Assembly (NCBI RefSeq): GCF_000970025.1
Contig: NZ_CP009528.1
Span: 62,001-126,000 of the forward strand
DNA: 64,000 nt
Direction: 5' to 3'
Source: Methanosarcina barkeri MS
Lineage (GTDB): Archaea; Halobacteriota; Methanosarcinia; Methanosarcinales; Methanosarcinaceae
Positions 18,075 to 27,904 of this stretch are shown here, piece after piece. How positions within the stretch are numbered: position 1 is the first letter of the stretch; every line of letters begins with the position of its first letter. A program made the position numbers and the translations under genes. The notes below the pieces were generated by a model. That model saw only the letters and a list, made by a program, of their open reading frames with translations. It was not told the origin of the DNA and searched no databases.

Positions 18075-18512
18075 ATGCCCCACAGATGTACCAGATGCGG
18101 AACCATTTTTGAAGACGGAGATCCTGTTATCCTGAGCGGCTGCCCGAACTGCGGTTGGAATAAATTCCTTTATGTAAAAAAAGAATGTGAAGGTTTGGAA
18201 AATCAGGAAAGGCTTGCTCTGGAAGAACAAAAGCTGGATCTGGAATCCTCTCTGGATGAAGTTGTCAAGAATATTGATGAGGCTCTTGCTTCTGAGCAGG
18301 AAAGTGTAAAGCAGGAACCAGAAGTCGAGAGGGAAACAGATGAAGAAAGAGTAGAGTCCGTAAGAATCCTTGGGCCTGGCTCCTATGAACTTAACCTGGA
18401 CTCCCTTCTTGAAAGAAAAGAACTCGTTATGGCAATCCGGGAAGAAGGGTCTTACGCCCTGCACCTGCCCTCGGTTTTCAGCCAGCAAAAGGAAAACAAA
18501 AAGAAAAATTAA
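18075..18512 (+). CDS. Zn-ribbon protein of the OapC/DUF2072 type
   Basis: 145 residues. An N-terminal zinc ribbon, CTRCGTIFEDGDPVILSGCPNCGW (Cys pairs at ~5/8 and ~23/26), is followed by KFLYVKK. An acidic, Glu-rich, likely coiled linker (~38-95) leads to a C-terminal element, VRILGPGSYELNLDSLLERKELVMAIREEGSYALHLPS. The ribbon plus that C-terminal block is the pattern of a conserved euryarchaeal family known as OapC, whose role is not established to my knowledge. The ATG follows GGTGA. It stands alone with a leader of at least 200 bases. Confidence 0.8.
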   Translation: MPHRCTRCGTIFEDGDPVILSGCPNCGWNKFLYVKKECEGLENQERLALEEQKLDLESSLDEVVKNIDEALASEQESVKQEPEVERETDEERVESVRILGPGSYELNLDSLLERKELVMAIREEGSYALHLPSVFSQQKENKKKN

Positions 18513-18887
18513 AAAGCAGAAATAACTTAGATTTTTCAAAATTTCCCAGAAATTTCTTTCTTGGATGTTTTTGAAGAATAATTTCAGGATAGTCTTATAG
18601 AAAAAAGCGTAAAAGCCTGTGCTTTTAGCCTGAAGTATATGGTTAGCTTATCCTATTTTTGTTATTTCCAATTTTGTTATTTCCAATTTTGTTATTTCCA
18701 ATTTTGTTATTTCCAATTGTAAACTCTTTCTTTAATTATTATTCATTGTAACGCAATTTACATTTTATATTCCTATTAGCTTGTTTCTGAATCTAAATAC
18801 TTTGTGTTCGAAAGTTTATTCTATCAAGAGCCTAAATTTATACTGAATATTAAAGCTGGCCACTTTTATCTTTGAGATGGGGTCTTA
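18513..18887. repeat. Intergenic with 15-bp repeat x4
   Basis: GTTATTTCCAATTTT is repeated head-to-tail at 18661, 18676, 18691 and 18706. No gene is seen. The region downstream (to 18887) is AT-rich and should contain the promoter of the next gene. Confidence 0.85.
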
Positions 18888-19553
18888 ATGAAAATCACCA
18901 TTTTCTGTAAAATATTCATCCTTGCAGTCTTTCTTGGACTTGTTGTTTTCTCAGGAAGTTTTCTTCTGGTTAACAACGAAGACACTATTTCTGAATGTTC
19001 CACAAAACAGCTTGTTGAAACCGTTTATAACGAAAGCTCAATCACGGAAGTTACAGACTTTCATGAGAGTGGTATCGTTCAGAAAGTAAATCTTCAGGAT
19101 AACCTTGTTAATTCTCAGGATTACTGGGACGACTCTGAAACTTTCATTATAGATATTAAAAAGTTCAAGGAAGCGGCTGAAAGTGGAAATATTAATCTTA
19201 GATTACTAGACAGAAATTTTGACATAGAATTCGATGAGATTTTAGTTCTCAATGGGGGAGAGTCATGTCATTATTCCGGGCACGTTAAAGGGGTGCCTTA
19301 CAGTAGAGCTGAATTTTATGTTTATGGTGATGTTTTTTGTGGTTCAATCGAGTTTTGTAATCTGATGTACACCATTGCGGTAACTTCAGAAGAATATAAT
19401 GGAAAAACCGTTCATGCAGTATTTTTGATAAACTGGGAAAATGAAAGAAAGAAAATGGAATATTTGTTGGATCCTCTAAGTTTCTTGCGTGGTTCAGGTT
19501 CAACAAAGAATTTGCCAGGAACTGGTGAAAGCAATAAGCAACTCATTCTCTAA
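18888..19553 (+). CDS. Secreted protein resembling a metalloprotease prodomain
   Basis: 221 residues with a signal peptide or anchor (~8-27). The middle section FDEILVLNGGESCHYSGHVKG-P-S-AEFYVYGDVFCGSIEF with a following YTI resembles the propeptide of secreted reprolysin-like zinc proteases (Y-G-V-G-P-S ... G-I). No HExxH catalytic domain follows: the frame stops after a short Gly/Ser-rich tail. It may be a stand-alone inhibitor-like prodomain or a truncated protease gene. No continuation of a protease domain was seen in the 360 bases downstream. Function unproven. Confidence 0.6.
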   Translation: MKITIFCKIFILAVFLGLVVFSGSFLLVNNEDTISECSTKQLVETVYNESSITEVTDFHESGIVQKVNLQDNLVNSQDYWDDSETFIIDIKKFKEAAESGNINLRLLDRNFDIEFDEILVLNGGESCHYSGHVKGVPYSRAEFYVYGDVFCGSIEFCNLMYTIAVTSEEYNGKTVHAVFLINWENERKKMEYLLDPLSFLRGSGSTKNLPGTGESNKQLIL

Positions 19554-19915
19554 ATTTGTGAATGACAACTATTGTTTTGTTAACTTACACTCAAGTCCAG
19601 ATTTTTGCTGCTTATACTTCAATCTAATTTTGCTGTTATTCTTTTATTTATAGTCTCGTATTCGGAGCTTTCTTATTTTTTGGTTACGAAAGAAAATAAA
19701 TAATTGCAGAAACATTTATATACAATTAATGCTAACTATTGGTTACTATCATGTACATTCTCCTATCCAGCTAGTCTTCCGGGTAAAGTTTTAGGCAGGA
19801 CTTCCTGTTCGAATTTACTCAAGGCTAGATACTTATAATCAAAAAATATACAATCGCAAAAGTGGCATGATTGCCTTAATATCTCACAAATTTAGATTGT
19901 TATCAGAGGAAAATT
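19554..19915 (+). promoter_or_regulatory. Promoter and HSR1-like operator of the heat-shock cluster
   Basis: A TATA box TTTATATA lies at 19715-19722, and about 25 bases downstream, at 19732-19746, is CTAAC-TATTG-GTTAC. This matches the CTAAC-N5-GTTAG form described for the HSR1 heat-shock repressor site of Archaeoglobus fulgidus in 9 of 10 fixed bases. It covers the expected transcription start, as for autorepression. The leader to the ATG is ~170 bases, ending in AGAGGA. No gene is seen in the gap. Confidence 0.6.
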
Positions 19916-20602
19916 ATGGACCCGGCAAAATTACTTGACATTTTGGGGAATGAAAACCGCAGGAAGATTATTCAACTTCTTGCAAACCGTCCCTGCTATG
20001 TCAGTGAGATCTCTAGCAGGTTGGGAGTAGGGCCAAAAGCCATAATAAGTCATCTCGGTCTGCTTGAGCAGGCGGGAATTATAGAATGCAGTGTGGATGA
20101 ACAGAGGCGTAAGTACTTCAATATCGCAAACAACATGCGACTTGAAGTGGCAGTATCCCCCTATGCCTATACAGTAACACTTCATGATGTTACTTTTGAC
20201 AAGGGAAAAAAAGAAGAGAATCCTGTGGAAAAGGAGATTCCTCCGGGAGAAGAATCTTCAACTTTATTTCTTGAATTGAGCAGCAGGATTAAAGAACTCA
20301 AAAAAAGGCACGAAGAACTTGCACAGATGCAGCAGCAGCTTCAGGCTGAATACACGGAAGCTATGGATCGTTGCCTGGACTCAATTGAAGAAATATCCAG
20401 GAACTCTATAGAGTGTGAGCTCTTGTTTGAACTTCTGAAAAATGAAACCACTCTCGCTACCCTATGTTACAACCTGCGCTTGCACCCGAGTATTGTTAAC
20501 GCTAACCTGATAGACCTTACAAAGAGGGGGTTTATTGAGTATGGTATTAAAAATAACCAGTATTACTGGAAAATCCGTGAGACCGGAGTTGAGAACGAAT
20601 GA
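19916..20602 (+). CDS. HSR1-like ArsR-family heat-shock regulator
   Basis: 228 residues. The N-terminal winged helix ([51 protein letters not shown]) is ArsR-like. Next come a beta-rich segment, a Gln/Glu-rich coiled coil (~120-155) and a second HTH-like end ([34 protein letters not shown]). The gene overlaps cdc48 by 4 bp and is followed by hsp20 genes. This order (regulator, cdc48, hsp20) is that of the A. fulgidus HSR1 operon, whose product represses its own promoter. The role as heat-shock repressor is inferred from that order and the operator-like site upstream. Confidence 0.85.
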   Translation: MDPAKLLDILGNENRRKIIQLLANRPCYVSEISSRLGVGPKAIISHLGLLEQAGIIECSVDEQRRKYFNIANNMRLEVAVSPYAYTVTLHDVTFDKGKKEENPVEKEIPPGEESSTLFLELSSRIKELKKRHEELAQMQQQLQAEYTEAMDRCLDSIEEISRNSIECELLFELLKNETTLATLCYNLRLHPSIVNANLIDLTKRGFIEYGIKNNQYYWKIRETGVENE

Positions 20603-22863
20603 CTGAAACAATTAATTTGAGAGTTGCTGAAGCTTATCATAAGGATGTGGGCAGGGGAATTGCAAGAATCGACACCCGCTTGATGCAGCAGATGGGGCTT
20701 GTAAGTGGGGATATAATTGAGATCTCAGGGAAAGCCAAGACCTACGCAATTGTCTGGCCAAATGTGGAGCGTGAACAGGAAAACCGGATCCGGATCGATG
20801 GAAACTTGCGCAGTAATGCCAAAGTTGGGATTGATGACAGGGTTACAATCCAGAAAGTCCAGGCAAAACACGCTCAGAGAGTTACTCTTGCTCCTTCTCA
20901 GCCTGTAAGACTTGTTGGAGGGGCTCACTACATCCTCAGAATTATTGAGGGAAGACCTTTGAACAAAGGTCAGCAGATCAGGGTGGAAACTGTAAATAAC
21001 CCTTTGACTTTCGTAGTTGCATCTACAAGACCTGCAGGACCTGTTGTTGTTACTAAAGACACTGATATCGTAATTAAGGAGAAATCAGCCGAGGAGATCC
21101 GGGTTCCAGAAGGAATTTCATATGAGGATATCGGTGGGCTTAAAAGGGAAATTCAACTTGTCAGAGAAATGATTGAGTTGCCTCTGAGACATCCTGAACT
21201 CTTCCAGAAGCTGGGAATTGAGCCCCCCAAAGGTGTACTGCTTCACGGACCTCCAGGCACGGGTAAAACACTGATTGCAAAGGCAGTCGCAAGTGAAACC
21301 GATGCAAATTTCATTACTATCAGCGGCCCTGAAATTGTTTCCAAGTATTATGGAGAAAGCGAGCAGAAGCTTCGAGAGATTTTCGAGGAAGCCGAAAAAG
21401 AAGCGCCTTCTATCATCTTCATAGATGAGATCGACTCCATTGCCCCAAAGCGTGGCGAAGTCACAGGAGAGCTGGAACGCAGGGTAGTCGCCCAGTTGCT
21501 CTCCCTTATGGATGGACTAAAGTCCAGAGGCGAGGTAGTTGTAATTGCTGCCACAAACCGCCCGAATTCAATAGATGAAGCTCTTCGCCGTGGTGGAAGA
21601 TTTGACCGAGAAATCGAAATCGGAATTCCCGATCGGAACGGCAGGAAGCAGATTCTTCTCATTCACACCAGAGGTATGCCTATTCAGGATGTAAGCCTTA
21701 GTGAGATTGCAGATGTAACTCATGGGTTTGTAGGCGCTGATCTGGCTTCACTATGTAAAGAAGCTGCAATGCATGCTCTCAGAAGGATAACTCCTGAAAT
21801 CGATATCGAAGAAGAAGAAATTCCCCAGGAAATTCTTGATAAACTCGTAGTCACCAAAGATGATTTCAAGGAAGCCCTGAAAAATATCGAACCGTCTGCA
21901 ATGAGGGAAGTTTATGTTGAGGTTCCGCATGTAGGATGGGATGATATCGGAGGACTTGACAATGCAAAGCAGGAACTCATTGAAGCTGTTGAGTGGCCTC
22001 TGAAGTATCCTGAACTCTTCAGTACTATCAATATAAAACCCCCAAGAGGAATATTACTGTTTGGGCCTCCGGGTACAGGTAAAACCTTGCTTGCAAAGGC
22101 CGTTGCAAGTGAAAGCGAAGCCAATTTTATCAGCATTAAAGGTCCGGAGCTGCTTAGCAAGTATGTGGGAGAATCCGAGCGTGCTGTTAGGGAAACTTTT
22201 AGGAAAGCCAAACAGGCTGCACCGACGGTTGTCTTCTTTGACGAAATCGATTCAATTGCACCCCAAAGAAGTTCTGCTTCAGATACGCATGTGTCCGAAA
22301 GAGTTGTCAGCCAGATCCTTACCGAACTGGACGGAGTAGAGGAACTCAAGGATGTAATTATTGTTGCGGCTACAAACCGGCCTGATATGGTAGACCCTGC
22401 GCTTCTCAGGCCTGGCCGCTTTGACAGGCTCATATATATCAAGCCACCTGATAACAAAAGCAGGGAAAAGATCTTTGAGATCCATACGCAGGGAAAACCC
22501 CTTGCAGAAGATGTAAATCTCTCCGAGCTTGCTGATATTACCAAAGGGTATGTGGGTGCAGACATCGAAGGTATTTGCAGGGAGGCTGCGATGCTGGCCC
22601 TGAGGGAAATCGTTACTCCAGGGGCTGACAGGAAGGACATCGAAAAACGGGCAAGAGAAGTCAGGATTTCAAAGAAGCACTTTGAACGTGCAATCCGCCG
22701 TGTGAAGCCTACAACTTCCAGGGAAAGCCTTGCAGCTTATGAACGGAGTGCTGAACTCTTTGCTAAATACGCAACTGATTTCGAAGAAGAAGCTCCTGAG
22801 GCTGACTCACAGAAAAAAGAAATTGAACAAGAAAATGTTTCGGGTTTCTTTCAGGCTCAGTGA
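20599..22863 (+). CDS. cdc48: Cdc48/VAT AAA+ ATPase
   Basis: 754 residues. The N domain (~1-185, double-psi barrel type) handles substrates. D1 has Walker A GPPGTGKT at ~216, Walker B IIFIDEID and Arg fingers in the [13 protein letters not shown] region. D2 has Walker A GPPGTGKT at ~488 and Walker [11 protein letters not shown]-terminal tail of ~40 acidic residues ends FFQAQ. It forms hexameric unfoldases that deliver proteins to the proteasome. The ATG overlaps the regulator stop by 4 bp, so the two are co-expressed. No key residue is missing. Confidence 0.97.
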   Translation: MTETINLRVAEAYHKDVGRGIARIDTRLMQQMGLVSGDIIEISGKAKTYAIVWPNVEREQENRIRIDGNLRSNAKVGIDDRVTIQKVQAKHAQRVTLAPSQPVRLVGGAHYILRIIEGRPLNKGQQIRVETVNNPLTFVVASTRPAGPVVVTKDTDIVIKEKSAEEIRVPEGISYEDIGGLKREIQLVREMIELPLRHPELFQKLGIEPPKGVLLHGPPGTGKTLIAKAVASETDANFITISGPEIVSKYYGESEQKLREIFEEAEKEAPSIIFIDEIDSIAPKRGEVTGELERRVVAQLLSLMDGLKSRGEVVVIAATNRPNSIDEALRRGGRFDREIEIGIPDRNGRKQILLIHTRGMPIQDVSLSEIADVTHGFVGADLASLCKEAAMHALRRITPEIDIEEEEIPQEILDKLVVTKDDFKEALKNIEPSAMREVYVEVPHVGWDDIGGLDNAKQELIEAVEWPLKYPELFSTINIKPPRGILLFGPPGTGKTLLAKAVASESEANFISIKGPELLSKYVGESERAVRETFRKAKQAAPTVVFFDEIDSIAPQRSSASDTHVSERVVSQILTELDGVEELKDVIIVAATNRPDMVDPALLRPGRFDRLIYIKPPDNKSREKIFEIHTQGKPLAEDVNLSELADITKGYVGADIEGICREAAMLALREIVTPGADRKDIEKRAREVRISKKHFERAIRRVKPTTSRESLAAYERSAELFAKYATDFEEEAPEADSQKKEIEQENVSGFFQAQ

Positions 22864-22909
22864 GCCCACTTCTTTATAAGTCGGCAACTTCCTGCTTTTT
22901 ATTATTAAA

Positions 22910-23016
22910 AATTCAGGAACTACTGAAGTGAAACAATGACTGATTTATACTGTTGATTTGATAAATTCAGGGACTACTGAAACGAAACAATGACTGATTT
23001 ATACTGCTGATTTGAG
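22910..23016. repeat. 54-bp tandem duplication before hsp20
   Basis: Units 22910-22963 and 22964-23016 (AATTCAGG-ACTACTGAA ... TGATTTATACTG-TGATTTGA) differ at a few positions. It lies between the cdc48 stop and the hsp20 promoter (TTTATAAATA at ~23034). Confidence 0.85.
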
Positions 23017-23069
23017 CTATTTACTTAATAACGATTTATAAATAGATATATTAATAACGGGGTAATTAT

Positions 23070-23597
23070 ATGGACAGAGACAGTAAAAAAAGGAGAAATT
23101 TTTTCGATGAAATCTTTGGAATTGATCCGGTTAAGGACGTGGACGAAATGTTCGAACGCCTTAGCAGGGCAATGGGTATGAATATGGAAAATTTTGGTCA
23201 GGACCCTTTCATTTATGGATTTTCTTTAACTCAGAGGCCAGGAGCAGAGCCTGAAATCCGTGAATTCGGGAATATTCCTATGTTTGAGCATACTGAGACC
23301 GAAGAAATGAGTTCTCTTGATACAAGAAAGCCCCTGATTGATGTACTGGAAACCGAAGAGGAGGTTCATGTGATTGCCGAGGTTCCGGGCATCGAGAAAG
23401 AAAATATTAGACTAAACGCAACTGATTTAATACTTGACATCGAAACAATAGATGGGAATCCAAAATATTCCGAACGTGTGGAAATGCCCGTAAAGGTTGA
23501 CCCCCAGAGTGCGAAAGCTACATACAAAAATGGTGTGCTGGAAGTTACCTTTAAGAGGCTGGAATCCAGTTCCCGAACCTCAATAAATATTGAGTGA
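23070..23597 (+). CDS. hsp20: Hsp20-family small heat-shock protein 1
   Basis: 175 residues. A variable N-terminal arm (~1-85) is followed by an alpha-crystallin domain (~92-168) with the consensus ends PLIDVLETEEEVHVIAEVPGIEKENI and ATYKNGVLEVTFKR. The C-terminal IxI-type anchor is SINIE. It is an ATP-independent holdase forming oligomers. It has its own TATA-like sequence and also follows the HSR1-like/cdc48 pair. A paralogue lies 54 bp downstream. Confidence 0.95.
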   Translation: MDRDSKKRRNFFDEIFGIDPVKDVDEMFERLSRAMGMNMENFGQDPFIYGFSLTQRPGAEPEIREFGNIPMFEHTETEEMSSLDTRKPLIDVLETEEEVHVIAEVPGIEKENIRLNATDLILDIETIDGNPKYSERVEMPVKVDPQSAKATYKNGVLEVTFKRLESSSRTSINIE

Positions 23598-23651
23598 CTT
23601 ACTGGGAATTGCACTGCAGGTGTAACAGCACGAGGAAAAGCAGAGGTAATA

Positions 23652-24149
23652 ATGGTGGGCATAAGAAAAAGAAAGGATTTCTTTGAAGAGTTTGGATCTG
23701 AACTTTTTGACAACCTGGAAGAAATGATCGAAGCCCTCCTGGAAGATATGGGAGAGTCCGTCCCCTTCGTATACGGATTTTCTATCATTCGTCGCCCGGG
23801 GGAAGACCCCGAACTCCGAGAGTTTGGAAATGTTTCGGAAAATTCTGAGGATGAAGAAACTCTATTCCCCTCCGAAATAAGAGACCCTTTAATTGATATC
23901 TTTGAAAGCGAAGAATTAGTACACGTACTTGCAGAAATCCCGGAAATCGAAAAGGAAGATCTCCTTCTGCATGCGACTGCTCAAAATCTTGAAATCAGGA
24001 TTCTTGGAGCTTCCGAATACTCTCAGGACATAGAGCTTCCTGCCCGTGTGGATCCTAAGAGTGCAAAAGCCAGCTATAAAAATGGAGTACTTGAGGTTAC
24101 TTTCAAGCGTTGTACTGAAGAAAGGCCCGTTGAAATCGAAATTAACTGA
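23652..24149 (+). CDS. Hsp20-family small heat-shock protein 2
   Basis: 165 residues, clearly duplicated from the upstream gene: shared blocks include YGFSIIRRPGEDPELREFGN, RDPLIDIFESEELVHVLAEIPEIEKEDL and ASYKNGVLEVTFKR, ending with EIEIN. Two residues of the usual GxE loop region differ (PEIEKED rather than PGIEKEN). The short spacing (54 bp) and GAGGT just before the ATG indicate co-transcription with hsp20-1. It probably co-assembles or is specialised. Confidence 0.93.
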   Translation: MVGIRKRKDFFEEFGSELFDNLEEMIEALLEDMGESVPFVYGFSIIRRPGEDPELREFGNVSENSEDEETLFPSEIRDPLIDIFESEELVHVLAEIPEIEKEDLLLHATAQNLEIRILGASEYSQDIELPARVDPKSAKASYKNGVLEVTFKRCTEERPVEIEIN

Positions 24150-25552
24150 CGTAAACGGACTTGAAGGGCTGAGTGAGTTGAAAATCTAAGTGAAGAGTTT
24201 ACAAAAATATACTGAAAAATGTTTTGAAAATTGTAGTTGGAAAAATCAGTCTGAGGTCCTGATAATTACACGTCGAATATTAGTTAATGAAAAACGGTTT
24301 GAAAATTGTAATTGGAAAAGATCAGTCTTAAGTCCTGATAATCACACGTCGAATAGTAGTTAAAAGCAGATAGTGTGCAGAACTCTCTATAGACAAAAAG
24401 TAACCAACTCTGTTGTCTAAAGTGAAGTTGAATTTTTCAATGCATACTATTTGTATATCCTATTTATATGCGTACTCTTTTAATAACTTTGATATTATTT
24501 GCCCTTCTTGTTTTTAACTTCACTTTACTATTTTGTGTCTTATTTTATGAGTTGCCCTTATTTTGATTTTGTCATATTAATATAATGCTCTTTTGTAATA
24601 TCTTTTCATACTCTATATCAATACCCTCTATTTCTTAATCTGGATATTGAGGCTTTCAACATACGATCTAAAACCAAAGCATCATATTATAAATTAAAAA
24701 ATATATATCTAATAAAATAAAGCGTTCCCTAAAATAGTATAAAAATGATTCGATTGGTTGTAAAAAACAAAACTAAAAAATTTGTGGCTTTATGTCATAA
24801 ATTTTATAATTATGGACTATTGTACAATTAGTTGTACTTTTGGCATGAACAAAAGCAAAAAATATATACGCATGATTGTTTAACAGGAAACCTGTAGTCC
24901 CGAAATAATAAAAGTATGTGTAGTCGAGGACGAAAGCTCAAGGCATTCTCTGGCTAGAGAAACTTGATTCTTCTACTCTAAGACCGAAATAAGTCTTGTG
25001 CATAAGGTACTGGATAACCATGTATATTTCGAAAATGTAGAGAATATCTCAATAGAGGAACTCAATATTATGCGAGTAAGAAAGATAAAAGTGATGGAAA
25101 TAAATTTGTTGTCTTTTATGAGGTGATAAAACATTATCTCATAAATAAGATCAAAAATATCCTGTTCAAGAGCCAAAAACATCTAAGATAAGGGCTTCCA
25201 TTGGGAAGCAAATGAAAATCTTTCTCATAAGCACGGATATTGAATTAATCTATGGGAAAAATATTGAAGACCTTTATAAAGCTAAAATTCGGGGCTTTTC
25301 AATGTTTAACATTAACTAATTTATTAGTTAATTTCCAGGAATTCTGTAATCTACAGTGCTCACAATTAATGATTTTACTTATCAATAAACAGTATACTTG
25401 TTACATTTACGTATTGATCGACTATTTTATCCCTCTAAAACAGGGCGTTAGGCTGTTTAGAGGGTTCAAATGTATACAGCGTAGTCTACAGGCTTACTTT
25501 ACTGTGAACACTATAGGCCACTATATACTAAATATTAAAGGAGGAAAAATTA
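24150..25552. other. 1.4-kb gap before first DUF1646 gene, with repeats and a decayed frame
   Basis: A ~70-bp direct repeat lies at 24221-24288 and 24296-24364. From ~24914 a plus-strand frame VCVVEDESSRHS...(TGA)...VLDNHVYFENVENISIEELNIMR runs ~85 codons with one internal stop; it looks protein-like but has no identifiable family. No intact gene is seen. A strong hairpin lies at 25431-25464 (separate entry). Confidence 0.5.
25431..25464 (+). promoter_or_regulatory. Leader hairpin upstream of DUF1646 gene 1
   Basis: CCCTCTAAAACAG (25431-25443) pairs with CTGTTTAGAGGG (25453-25464), 12 bp with one bulged A and a 9-base loop GGCGTTAGG. It lies ~90 bases before the start codon and has no U-run, so it is more likely a leader RNA structure or an operator than a terminator. 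Confidence 0.55.
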
Positions 25553-26662
25553 ATGGGTCTAGAACCAGGAATCTTAGCTGGATTTCTTGTAATCTTTATT
25601 GCCGTACTGTTCGGCCCTTTTAAAATAAAAGTTATTGAGGAAAATCTGGAAGTATTCCTGTTTTGCTGCGGAATAGGGGCAATGACCATCTCGGGTTTTG
25701 TCACAATTCCAGGTACAGAAACAGGCTGGAGAACGGAGATAATTAAAGAAGCATTGACTTCGCCGCTTAATGCTTTAAATATTGGCGGCGTTCCAATAGG
25801 CATATTCCAGATAGTGCTTGTTGTCGGTTTGATTATCTATAAATGGCATGAACCGATTCAAAATGCAATTCGGAAAGTAGCCGCAGCACTTTCTATTAAA
25901 GTTATGGCTTTTGCTCTTATTGTTGTGCTTGGTCTATTTTCCAGTGTAATGTCAGCCATTCTTGCTGCAATCATTCTTGTTGAGGTGGTTAATGCGCTGC
26001 CTCTCTCACGAAAATCCAAGATCGACCTGACAGTTGTCGCATGTTTCTCAATCGGACTTGGCGCTGCACTTACTCCCCTTGGCGAACCTCTTTCGACAAT
26101 CGCTATCTCAAAACTTTCCGGTGCGCCTTACCATGCCGATTTCATGTTCTTATTTGATATGCTAGGCAAATATATTATTCCAGGCATCTTTGTCTATGGT
26201 GTTGTTGGTGTGTTCTTCCTTGGAAAAGTTGATATGAATGCCCAGACAAAAGCCGAAGATTATAGCGAGACTTTGAAAGATGTCATAATGAGAGCTATTA
26301 AGGTCTATCTGTTTATTATGGCTCTTACGTTTCTCGGAGACGGTTTCAAGCCTATCATAATCGAGTACTTCACAAAAATACCTTCCATGGTACTTTACTG
26401 GGTAAACATGGTCTCTGCTATTCTGGATAACGCTACTCTGGCAGCTGCTGAAATCGGACCTGCTATGAGTGAAATTCAGATTAAATGCATCCTTATGGGA
26501 CTTTTAGTTGCAGGTGGAATGCTGATTCCAGGAAATATCCCGAACATCATCTCTGCAGGTAAACTTGGTATAACCAGTAAAGAATGGGCAAGACTTGGAA
26601 TTCCAATGGGACTTGTCACGATGGCTATCTTTTTTGTCGTCATCTTTGTGCTTGGAGTTTAA
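25553..26662 (+). CDS. DUF1646 membrane transporter, paralogue 1
   Basis: 369 residues, about ten transmembrane segments. DUF1646 proteins belong to the ion-transporter group related to NhaD/ArsB, and in bacteria genes of this family are controlled by sodium riboswitches, so sodium or cation export is likely; this is inference from the family. The conserved core includes SSVMSAILAAIILVEVVNALPLSRKSKIDL, GAALTPLGEPLSTIAISKLSGAPYHADF in a re-entrant-like segment, and the C-terminal LDNATLAAAEIGP and PGNIPNIISAGKLGITSKEWA. AGGAGG precedes the ATG. Nearly identical to paralogue 2. Confidence 0.85.
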   Translation: MGLEPGILAGFLVIFIAVLFGPFKIKVIEENLEVFLFCCGIGAMTISGFVTIPGTETGWRTEIIKEALTSPLNALNIGGVPIGIFQIVLVVGLIIYKWHEPIQNAIRKVAAALSIKVMAFALIVVLGLFSSVMSAILAAIILVEVVNALPLSRKSKIDLTVVACFSIGLGAALTPLGEPLSTIAISKLSGAPYHADFMFLFDMLGKYIIPGIFVYGVVGVFFLGKVDMNAQTKAEDYSETLKDVIMRAIKVYLFIMALTFLGDGFKPIIIEYFTKIPSMVLYWVNMVSAILDNATLAAAEIGPAMSEIQIKCILMGLLVAGGMLIPGNIPNIISAGKLGITSKEWARLGIPMGLVTMAIFFVVIFVLGV

Positions 26663-27904
26663 GTTCAAAAATTGCTCATGAGTATAACTATAATTCAGTT
26701 TCAGGATCCAGTGAAGAAAGTATGTGTTAAACAATTGGGTTTTGAAACTGAATTCAACTTTTAAAAAAGTATAAACTATATCTTACAGCTTTCTCTTCAA
26801 ATTCTATGGGAACGAATTTCAAGGATTTTCTGGATATTTGAGAATTTGGTGTCCCCTTATGTAGTTGGTATTAAACGTAATTGAAAAACACATAAAAGAA
26901 TCGATTTAACTTCTTAAATCTGTCAGAGTTCTCATATTTTTAATTGAAATCTCTCCTTGAATTTGAAGAATATACTATTATATTCGGCTCTCCAGTGCTG
27001 TTTTAATTACAACTTTTCTATTCTCGTGATCAGGCATAAATATCTGATTTCTAATTTTTTGTTTTTAGTTTTATTACAGTGTTCAACTTGAGTTCTTTAT
27101 ATTTTTCTTGGAATAAGTATTCAGTCTTTAATCGCTTTTTTCTCTTAAATAATAGGACTTATTCTTCTTTCTAAGAAACCTACGCAATTCACTATCCAGC
27201 TAAAAGCTGCCTAATTACAAAAAACAAAGAACAAGCTTTTGCTCCTAGTCAGAAATCTGAAATAGCTCTAAGGGTGTGAACTTGAAATCTGTTGCAAAGC
27301 GTGAAAAAATGACCAGAATCTTTAATTCTAAGAATATGTTAAAAAATATACATTGTTTTGCATTTTCTCCTATCTTTCCATATATATGCACAAAAATACC
27401 ATATATTTTCTCAACTTGGCAGCAGTTTAAATATTCATTTTATATCCTTAAGAAATATTATGGGACAAATAGGTAAATAAATTCTACATCTGTGTTATTA
27501 TTGAAAATCATGGGTTATGGTTCAATTTGAACTAAAATTTTTGTACTTAATGTCTACTTTTATATATAAAACAGTTTAATATGTTTACTTGACAGATGAA
27601 ACAGTTCGAAGCTATATGATTTCTCCGAATTTTGGACCGAAAGGGAGTTCTGTATATAATAAAAATTCATTATTGGTAAAGTACATTTTAAAAAGTAAAT
27701 AAACTTTATTTGTAAAAAATATAAAAATTAAATTGAATATTAAAGACTAATATATTACCAAAGAATAAATAGAGCAAGTCTTTATAAGACTAAAACATTC
27801 TAGGCTCTAACGCTGTTTAACAGCAGGTTATTCAGACTTTGTGGTCTAAATTAGTAGGTTATTCAGACTTTGTGGTTAAACAATATTAAAGGAGGAATAA
27901 AGTA
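26663..27904. other. 1.2-kb gap between DUF1646 paralogues 1 and 2
   Basis: AT-rich, no convincing gene. A 66-codon frame at 27276-27476 lacks a ribosome-binding site and protein-like composition. Close to the next gene are GCTGTTTAACAGC (27812-27824), a near-perfect palindrome, and a 21-bp direct repeat (separate entry). Confidence 0.5.
27825..27876 (+). repeat. 21-bp direct repeat in DUF1646 gene 2 leader
   Basis: AGGTTATTCAGACTTTGTGGT occurs at 27825-27845 and 27856-27876, 31 bases apart, ending ~28 bases before the start codon. The ~10-bp spacer puts the copies about three DNA turns apart, which would suit a regulator binding one face; function unknown. Confidence 0.7.

Noticed and set aside
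25252-25623. 123-codon frame overlapping the start of DUF1646 gene 1
   Set aside because: It runs through the leader hairpin and the AGGAGG of the real gene and has no start signal of its own.
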